A stretch of DNA of 17,438 nucleotides. Origin: DATDMG01 sp036518955 (GTDB lineage Bacteria; Actinomycetota; Actinomycetes; Actinomycetales; Kineosporiaceae). This document shows, piece after piece, positions 7,330 through 13,800 of the stretch (positions are counted from its first letter, which is position 1; every line of letters starts with the position of its first letter). The translations under genes were made by a program, and so were the position numbers. The notes beneath the pieces were generated by a model, which ran no database searches, was not told where the DNA came from, and saw only the letters and a list, made by a program, of their open reading frames with translations. The DNA lies in contig DATDMG010000213.1 in the NCBI GenBank assembly GCA_036518955.1, forward strand, positions 1 through 17,438, written 5' to 3'.

Positions 7330-7815
7330 TCAGGGCCGCAGGTCCCAGACACTGCCCAGATCCCAGAGGCGCTGCTCGTGCCCGGTGTCGCTCGGCAAGG
7401 AGGTCGTCACGCCGAAGAAGCGGTCATCGCTCATGTAGGAGCACGGGTCGCCGCCGTCCCCGGACGAGGGGAGGCCCATCAGGTGCTGGAACTGCTCACA
7501 GGTCAGCTTCGGCTCCGGAGGGTTCTCCCAGGTGTCCGGCGGCGGCATGTAGGCACCGAGCGTGGCGGGAAGTGCGACCTTGTGCAGGTCGATCCGCGGG
7601 CACTTGCCGTCCTTCTTGTAGTCGACGACGAACGAGACCTGGCGCCCCTCGGGGTTCCCGACGTTCTGGGCCCACACGTAGCGGCAGATGCGACGCCCGG
7701 ACAATGCGTGGGCGGGGGACCGGGACAACAAGGTCGTCGCGGCGGCGACAACGAGCAGGGCCACCAGCAGGTAGACAGGGACGGCGCGGCGGCGGCCGAG
7801 CAGGGCAACGGGCAT
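7330..7815 (-). CDS. Secreted four-cysteine protein, paralogue A, first gene of the cluster
   Basis: This 161-residue exported protein belongs to no family I can name. Residues 1-37 are a signal peptide (MPVALLGRRR, a Val/Leu/Ala core, SPAHA). The mature domain carries C44, C72, C106 and C125 in the settings RRICRYVW, YKKDGKCP, LTCEQF and GDPCSYM. These line up with C48, C78, C107 and C127 of the following gene. Cysteine spacings are 28, 34 and 19 here against 30, 29 and 20 there, so the fold is probably the same with loops of different length. The region between C72 and C106 is Pro-rich. ATG 7815 has GGAGG with 6 nt spacing. It is the most upstream gene of the four-gene cluster, after 582 nt without a gene, so the main promoter should lie upstream of it. 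Confidence 0.82.
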   Translation of the reverse strand: MPVALLGRRRAVPVYLLVALLVVAAATTLLSRSPAHALSGRRICRYVWAQNVGNPEGRQVSFVVDYKKDGKCPRIDLHKVALPATLGAYMPPPDTWENPPEPKLTCEQFQHLMGLPSSGDGGDPCSYMSDDRFFGVTTSLPSDTGHEQRLWDLGSVWDLRP

Positions 7816-7992
7816 GATGATCCTCCGAAGGGTGGACGGGGTACGGACATCTGACGGTCGGTAGCCGGAGCCGACGAGCGGGCGGCCCGCGATTCCGCTG
7901 AGCTGCCGTCCGCGGCAGAATCCGTGGCGTCTTCCCGGGCAGTCTCACGTTAGGCCGCTCGTGGCGGCCCGTCGTCCGCCGAAGGAAGTAGT

Positions 7993-8018
7993 AACCGAAG
8001 ATAGTCGGAAGTCATTCC
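7993..8018 (-). promoter_or_regulatory. SigR/SigH-like promoter match GGAAT-N18-GTT
   Basis: On the minus strand GGAAT (complement of 8014-8018) is followed after exactly 18 nt by GTT (complement of 7993-7995). This equals the consensus known for the actinobacterial thiol-oxidative-stress sigma factors SigR (Streptomyces) and SigH (mycobacteria). It lies in the AT-richer patch and points toward the first exported-cluster gene, with a predicted leader of about 170 nt. Eight fixed bases can occur by chance, and the leader is long, so this is a lead, not a demonstrated promoter. Confidence 0.4.
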
Positions 8019-8028
8019 AAGTAATGAC
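8011..8028. promoter_or_regulatory. Dyad GTCATT-N6-AATGAC, candidate operator
   Basis: GTCATT (8011-8016) and AATGAC (8023-8028) are exact reverse complements around a 6-nt centre. The dyad sits in the AT-richer patch upstream of the exported cluster and overlaps the GGAAT part of the promoter match. That placement would suit a dimeric regulator blocking or recruiting polymerase. The binding protein is unknown. Confidence 0.4.
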
Positions 8029-8397
8029 ATCGCGATCGGGGCGGCCCGGTTGCGAAGGGTGAGCGGCTGCCGGCGTGAGGGCGCCTGGTATCGGTGCGCG
8101 CCCCTCGCTCGGCCGGCTTTCGGTGGGCCCGGGGCGCACTCGCCGGGCCGGGGAGGGGGACGTAAATGTTCGGTTTCGGAATAGTTCAGCAGTGCCCGGG
8201 GTGGGCTACGGTTTCCGTCGGCAGCTGCCCGGGGGCCCAAGAAATCAGCGCCGGTGGCGACCGGTGACGCTGGATACCCGGGGTTTCCCGTGGCAGCTGG
8301 CGACCAGTAGCGGTCAGCCTACCTCTCGTCGGAAGCACCACGGGTCGCGGACGGGCCGGGCGGCGGTCAGGGGCGGCAGGGGTCCTCCCCAGGCCGG

Positions 8398-9093
8398 TCA
8401 GGTCTGGATCGGGAAGGTGACGAGCGTGGTTGCCCCGGCCGCCAGCGCGATCGCCGAGCCGATGGTGAACGACCAGCGGGCGGTGGGCGAGCCGAGCCGC
8501 TCGCTGACGGCGGCGAAGAAGATCGCCAGGGCGAAGAGGACCGTGAGCAGCGAGTAGGCGTCCCCGCGGACGTTGTCCTGCAGCGCCTGCGCGAACCTGG
8601 CATCGGCCTGCTGGCCCACCGCCCGGGCCCGGGTCGCGTCGGGCGGTTCGTAGTCCGGCAGGTCGAACGGCGACGGAGCGCGCCGTCCGGAGGCGTCCCA
8701 GGCCGTGAACGCGCGGGCGAAGTGGGGAGTGAAGCGGGTCTCGACGTACGACCTGAGCCGCTCGTCACCCGTCGCCACGGCCTGGACGTAGACGGCCCAG
8801 ATCGTCAGATCGCCCTGCCGTGCCGCGTTCGCGGCACCCTCCAGACTCGCCTGCCGCGTCCGCAGGCCGGCGGCCTCGTTGAAGGCGATCGACATCTGGC
8901 CGTCCCACTGGGACGTCTGGAAGCCGGACCACGCGGTGAGGACGGCCGCGACCGACAGGACCAGCAGGGCGATCGTCTCCCGCCGCCGTTCGGTGTCGGT
9001 GCGCCGGTGGGCCGGGGCCTCGCCGCTGGGTGCGGGCGCCTGCGGAACAGTGTCGGACATCGTCGGTCCCAGGCCGTCGGGTGCGGTCGTCAT
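8398..9093 (-). CDS. Three-helix membrane protein, family unknown
   Basis: This 231-residue protein has no family name I can give with confidence. Residues 1-40 are a polar, Pro/Arg-rich cytoplasmic start. Membrane segments fall at about 41-57 (running into TAWSGFQTSQWDG), 181-198 and 208-226. A soluble region of about 120 residues lies between the first two. That region is helical in character and rich in Ala, Arg and Gln (FNEAAGLRTRQASLEGAANAARQGD). The start ATG 9093 overlaps the stop of the preceding gene as TGATG, implying translational coupling. Another candidate is ATG 9060 (MSDTVPQ) with a weak GGGA site, which would trim 11 residues. The pairing with the six-helix gene upstream suggests the two proteins form one complex. 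A role cannot be inferred. Confidence 0.78.
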   Translation of the reverse strand: MTTAPDGLGPTMSDTVPQAPAPSGEAPAHRRTDTERRRETIALLVLSVAAVLTAWSGFQTSQWDGQMSIAFNEAAGLRTRQASLEGAANAARQGDLTIWAVYVQAVATGDERLRSYVETRFTPHFARAFTAWDASGRRAPSPFDLPDYEPPDATRARAVGQQADARFAQALQDNVRGDAYSLLTVLFALAIFFAAVSERLGSPTARWSFTIGSAIALAAGATTLVTFPIQT

Positions 9094-9845
9094 CAGGGGC
9101 CGCCCGGCGCTCCGGGAGTGGAGGACGGCGACGCCGGCGGCGCGCGCGGGGCGGGAGCGGGCTGGGCCGGGCGGGTGAGGAGGATCGTGAGGCTCACCAC
9201 GAGGACCCAGGCCGGGAAGGCGAGCTGGACCCACGGGTTGTCCGTGGACACCACGAGCAGGGCCAACGCCTCGACGTAACCCAGGACGGCGACCCAGCGG
9301 GGGATCGACCGGGTGCGCAGCGCCAGGGTGCTCACGGACAGCGTGAACACCGCAGCCATGCGCATCGCGTAGACCGACACCAGGACGCGGGTGGCGCCGC
9401 GCCCCAGGTCCCACACGTCGGTCGCACCACCGACGGCCGTCCCTTCGCGGTCGAGGGCCTCCAGCATGCTGCTGCTGACGACGGCGCCCATGAACAGCAT
9501 GGCGATGAACAACAGCCCGCTACCGAGAAAGACGGTGGAGAACAGACGGTCCTCCACCGCGCCGACCTGATCGCGGATGACGCCGATGAACCAGAGAAAG
9601 GCGATCCCCGCGAAGGGCACCGCCGCCAGGCCGACGCGGATTGCCGCGCGACGCCCGGCGTCTCCGGCGAGCTCGGTCCGCGCCGTCCCGGCCGCAGCCG
9701 AGCGGACCACGACGAGCACGCTGGTGAGCAGGACGGCGAAGAGGATGCCGGCGATAGCCGCCGACCTGCGGGTCCGCCACCGCCGAGCGGTCACCCCCGG
9801 AGCCTGCTCCGTCATCGCGGTCCGGTCACCGGGGACGTCAGCCAT
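9093..9845 (-). CDS. Six-helix membrane protein, family unknown
   Basis: This 250-residue integral membrane protein has about six hydrophobic segments. In order they contain AGILFAVLLTSVLVVV, AAVPFAGIAFLWFIGVI, FLGSGLLFIAMLFMGAVV, VYAMRMAAVFTLSVST, VAVLGYVEALALLVV and LAFPAWVLVVSLTILL. A short charged loop, IRDQVGAVEDRLF, joins helices 2 and 3. The C-terminus is a Pro/Ala-rich tail. No transporter or enzyme signature is visible. ATG 9845 was chosen because GGAGGT lies 5-6 nt upstream; the frame stays open to 9887 but the extra residues are Arg/Trp-rich and unsupported. It is the first gene of a two-gene unit with the gene ending at 8398, with which it overlaps by one base. Confidence 0.8.
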   Translation of the reverse strand: MADVPGDRTAMTEQAPGVTARRWRTRRSAAIAGILFAVLLTSVLVVVRSAAAGTARTELAGDAGRRAAIRVGLAAVPFAGIAFLWFIGVIRDQVGAVEDRLFSTVFLGSGLLFIAMLFMGAVVSSSMLEALDREGTAVGGATDVWDLGRGATRVLVSVYAMRMAAVFTLSVSTLALRTRSIPRWVAVLGYVEALALLVVSTDNPWVQLAFPAWVLVVSLTILLTRPAQPAPAPRAPPASPSSTPGAPGGP

Positions 9846-10344
9846 GCGCCACCTCCACCGGCGGTTCACCTGAGGTCGGCCGTGCATTCACCATCGCCGT
9901 CCCCCTCCGGTCCGGGCATCCTCCCGGAGGAATGACCTACGTCGCGGCGAGGGGCGGGGGTTCGCGACCTCCGCCGGCGCCGCCGGTACGAGGCGTCACC
10001 GCGCGGACCTCGCGGCCGATGTGCAGACACCTGGCGGTCACGATCGGCTCATCGTCACCTGGCCTGGTGGGCCGGCTGGTGGCGAGCCGGCGACGCGAGT
10101 CATCCGCGCGGAGTGAGTCTCCGCGCGCCGCGGAGCTTCACGATACGACGGGTGGACGACGCCGGGCTCCGCCGGATCGGTGGTCGGCGTCCGGGGACGT
10201 CACGAAGGAGCGGTGCGCCAGCGCACGCCCGCCGCATCACGGCGCTCGGGCGCGGCCCCGGGTCATCGGGCGCCTGGGGGATGGCCCACGCCTGGGCCGA
10301 GGCCCACCCGCGGGTTCATTCTCGTCGACTGGAGGAACCGGTTC
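9846..10344. other. Divergent intergenic region
   Basis: This separates the leftward membrane-protein pair from the rightward PLDc_N/SHOCT gene and should contain both promoters. I found no gene in it: the frame extending the SHOCT gene upstream to 10180 has no ribosome site and is Arg/Pro-rich. One clear hairpin (10105-10127) is listed separately. No convincing -10/-35 pair was found by eye. Confidence 0.55.
10105..10127. repeat. 9-bp inverted repeat in the divergent region
   Basis: The arms cgcgcggag (10105-10113) and ctccgcgcg (10119-10127) pair perfectly around a 5-nt loop. It lies about 220 nt before the PLDc_N/SHOCT gene. It may be an operator, a leader hairpin, or a chance product of high GC; nothing nearby decides between these. 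Confidence 0.4.
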
Positions 10345-10743
10345 ATGACCACGTTCGATATCGGCAACGGGAACGTCCTCCTGTGGATGTTCGAGTTCTT
10401 CCTCTTCGCCCTCTGGTTCTGGCTGCTGATCGTGATCTTTTCCGATCTGTCCCGGGATCCGGATCTCTCGGGCGGCGTCAAGGTGCTGTGGGTCGTCGTC
10501 CTCATCGTGCTGCCCTTCATCGGGATCCTCGTCTATCTCCTGGTCCGAGGGGGTGGGATGGCACGGCGGGCCGAGAGGCAGCAGCAGGCGCTGCAGCAGC
10601 AGGTCGACCAACAGATCCGCGCGGCGGCCGGCTCCTCCACCTCTGCCGCGGAGCAGATCGCGCAGGCCAAGTCTCTTCTGGACGCCGGAGCGATCACCCA
10701 GGACGAGTTCGACCGGCTGAAGTCCAAGGCGCTCTCGGTGTGA
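10345..10743 (+). CDS. Small PLDc_N-like / SHOCT domain membrane protein
   Basis: The product has 132 residues. Residues about 10-32 (LLWMFEFFLFALWFWLLIVIF) and 44-66 (VKVLWVVVLIVLPFIGILVYLLV) are two membrane segments. They are arranged like the PLDc_N (phospholipase D nuclease N-terminal) hairpin, here without any catalytic HKD domain. A Gln-rich linker (QQQALQQQVDQQ) follows. The last ~35 residues, AEQIAQAKSLLDAGAITQDEFDRLKSKAL, are a typical SHOCT domain, a short helical motif found at the ends of many bacterial membrane proteins. ATG 10345 has GGAGG at 10331-10335, 9 nt upstream. This domain pair is common in actinobacteria and of unknown function, perhaps in membrane stress or assembly. 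It converges on the large signalling gene with 74 nt between the stops. Confidence 0.88.
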   Translation: MTTFDIGNGNVLLWMFEFFLFALWFWLLIVIFSDLSRDPDLSGGVKVLWVVVLIVLPFIGILVYLLVRGGGMARRAERQQQALQQQVDQQIRAAAGSSTSAAEQIAQAKSLLDAGAITQDEFDRLKSKALSV

Positions 10744-10817
10744 TCATCCCCGCCCTCGGCCCGCCGCTCCCGTGGTCCTGCCGCTCCCGTCGGCTCCACG
10801 CCTCGGGGGACTCCGCG

Positions 10818-13800
10818 TCACGGCAGGACGGGTGTGGCGACCTGGTTGCGCCCGGTGTGCTTCGCCCGGTACAGGGACAGGTCCGCCTGGAGCAGGAGCT
10901 GTTCCGGTGAGCTGCCGGGCCCGGGAACCAGGGTCGCCACACCGATGCTGACCGTCACCCGCCCATGGGTGGCCCGTTCGTGGGGTTCGTCGAGGTCGGC
11001 AACGGCAGCACGGATCCGCTCGGCGATCGTCGCGGCGGTGTTCCGACCGGTCCGGGGGAGGATCACGCAGAACTCCTCACCGCCGTACCGGGCGACCAGG
11101 TCGCTGCCCCGGATCGAGTTCCTGATCGTGCCGGCGACCGTGACCAGGCACCGGTCACCGGCCGGGTGCCCGTAGTGGTCGTTGTACTGCTTGAACTGGT
11201 CGACGTCGATCATCGCGACGGCGATCGGGTCGGCCGCGTGCAGGCAGCGGCGCCACTCGACGGCGAGGGCCTGGGTGAATCGCCGCCGGTTGGCGAGTCC
11301 GGTCAGGGGATCGGTCACGGCCAGCTGTTCGAGCTGCTGATTGGCCGCGGTCAGGGCCTGGGTGCGTTCGGCCACCTTGCGTTCCAGGGCGGCGTAGAGC
11401 CTGGCGTTCTCCAGGGTCACCGACAGCTGCCCGGCCAGGAGGTGGACGATGTCCTGCCGATCGATGCTGAAGGCGCCGCAGGCGTGCCGGTTGAGAAGGA
11501 TCAGCATCGCGCTGGGGACCCCTCGGGACAGGATCGGCGTGACCAGCAGCGAGCAGGCCTCGAGGCCCTGCAGGAACGGGTCACTGGCGAATCGGTCGTC
11601 GCGGGTGGCGTCCTGCACCAGCAGCGGGGTGCCGGTGCGTTGGACGTACCGGACGGCCGAGCCGGGCAGCAGCCCGGCGGCAGCCGCCTCCTCCAGGGAC
11701 AGCTCGACGGCAGCGGGGTGCTCGACCTCCCCGCCGACGGCCTCGCCGCCGTCCGACCCGGGCTCGCCCCATGACAGCACCCACCCTTCCGCGTCCGGAT
11801 CCCGCAGCAGCAGCCGCACCTCGGTGGCACCCGTCAAGGCACCCACGACGTCCACCAACCGGGCCTGCAGCCGGTCGAGCGTGGTCTCCGAGCTCAACGC
11901 CTGGGAGGCGCGAAGCACCGCCAGCATGTCGATGGCGTCCGCGGAGATGCCGGACATCCGGGTGGTTCCGGCTCCCGCCCGCTGTGCGGAGGTCCCGGTA
12001 CGCAGGTAGGGGTGGTCCGCGCCCAGCTGGGCCACCTTGCCGCTGGCACCCCACTCCTGGTACGCCTGGTGGGCCTCGCCCAGTGCCAGACGGGCGGCGT
12101 GCTCCATGCCGTGGCCGAGGTGGAACGCCGCGCGCCGTTCGGCGATGAGAGCCTGCTGCCACGGACGCCGCCGCGACGCCGCCTCGCGCTGCGCGCGGTC
12201 GAAGGTCTGATCCGCGCGAGCGAAGTCCTGGGCGAACCAGGCTCGCTCGGCCTCCAGCCAATACCTGAGGTGGAGGAAGTTGGCCGGCGCGTCGGCAGCG
12301 CGTCGGCACACCCACTCCAGGTGGCGGTCGAAGCTCGCCAGCAGCCCGTCGTCCGTGCCGGCTGCCTCCATCGAGCGCGCCAGGGCCAACGCCTGCAGCA
12401 GGTGGGCCCGGGTGCTGACCTGGGTCGGCCGGGCGGTGTGGATCAGAGACGTGGCGGCCCCGGCGTGATGGAGCAGGCTCGCCTGGTCGCCGAAGACGGC
12501 CGCGGTCAACGCGCGCACACTGTGGAAGTGGGCAGCCGCCGTAGGGTTCGTCGACAAGGCCTCGAGGTGCCTGCGCTCCTCGAAGGAGTCGTCGTCGAAC
12601 CCCCCCGGTGTCCCGGTCCGCCCCTGGAGCGCGAGCACCGCCTGCCGATACGGCGTCAACACCGCGGCCACGTGGTCGTTTCCGGTCCGCTCCGTGAGGG
12701 CCAGGCCGGACTGCACCTCGTCGAGCAGTTCCTGCAGGGTCGGTGTGCACTCCAGCAGGTAGCACACCGACACGAAGAAGGTGTAGGAGGCATCATTGGC
12801 ACGCCCTGTGCGCAGGAGGTCCTCGCGGGCCCGGCGCGCCTCGTCGATGCTGGTCTCCAGCGGGGCGAACCAGGGGCCGGCGGCGAGGCTGAAGAGGTAC
12901 CGTTCGTACTCGACGTCGTAGCCGAGGGCCTGCGCCGCGGTGAGGGCTCGACGGGCGGCCAGATATCCGGTCCGGTAGTCCTCGCGCCGCGCGATGGTGG
13001 CGAACGTGGAGCGCATCAGCGGCCCGACCAGCCAGGGGGCGGGGCCGCCCTGGGCCCAGACCTGGGCGGCTTCGGTGATGAGCCACGGCGTGACCGCGGC
13101 GCCGGCGAAGAAGGCGGCCGGGATCGTCCGGTTGATCACGCGAGCCACGGCGGCGAGCCGGGGGTCCTGGTTCGTGCCGCGCCGGACGTCGTCCGCCTCG
13201 CTGCCGGAGCCGACCCAGGCCACGATGGCGTCGAGCCCCCGCTCGATCGCGGCCGCGAGGTCGGCGGTCCCGGGGGCGGGGTGCCCGAGCGCAGCCAGCG
13301 TCTCCATCCCGAGGGCCAGGGCTTCTGCGGCGAGCTCCCGGTTGGTGAGGCTCCGGATCTGGACGCAGGCGAGGTCGGCGCGGCGGACCGGGTCCGCCTC
13401 CGGCGGTGCCAGGGCGGCGTACAGCTGATCCATCTCCTCGAAACGAGCGAGGGCGAACAGTGCCGCATGCCGGTCGGCGGCGATCGAGAACCGCAGCCGC
13501 TCGTCGGCCGCGGTCAGCTCCGGAAGGGTGTCCAGCAGGTCTGTGGCAGCGGCGAGGAGCCGCTCGACGAGCACGGCGTCGCCCAACTGCCGGGCCTGGT
13601 GTGCGGCCTCCTGCAGGAGCGGCGCCACGGCCCGCCGTTCGGCGACGTCGGTCACCGCGCTGATGACGTCGAGGTACTGCTCGGCGGCCGTCATGGTCCG
13701 TTCGGGCAGGGCGGCCAGGCGGCGCGCGAGGCGCAGGCGCAGGGCGTCGCGGGCGGCCGGGGTGAGGCTCCCGAAGGCCGCTCGCTGGATCCGGTCGTGC

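Larger units (their letters stand above)
7816..8397. other. Long non-coding region upstream of the exported cluster
   Basis: I see no credible gene here; frames of 64-160 codons have no ribosome site and are Arg/Pro-rich. Most is GC-rich, but about 7980-8035 is distinctly AT-richer and holds a dyad and a promoter-like match, described separately. A second AT-richer patch lies near 8160-8190 (around GTAAATGTTCGG). A 6-bp hairpin with a 5-nt loop (7953-7969, GGCCGC/GCGGCC) would fall in the leader of the cluster transcript if the promoter call is right. Confidence 0.6.

Noticed and set aside
7945..8240. 64- and 96-codon minus-strand frames upstream of the exported cluster
   Set aside because: No ribosome site; they cover the AT-richer patch that looks regulatory and have Pro/Arg-rich ends.
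10180..10344. Upstream extension of the PLDc_N/SHOCT protein
   Set aside because: ATG 10345 has a good GGAGG at proper spacing and begins directly before the first membrane helix.
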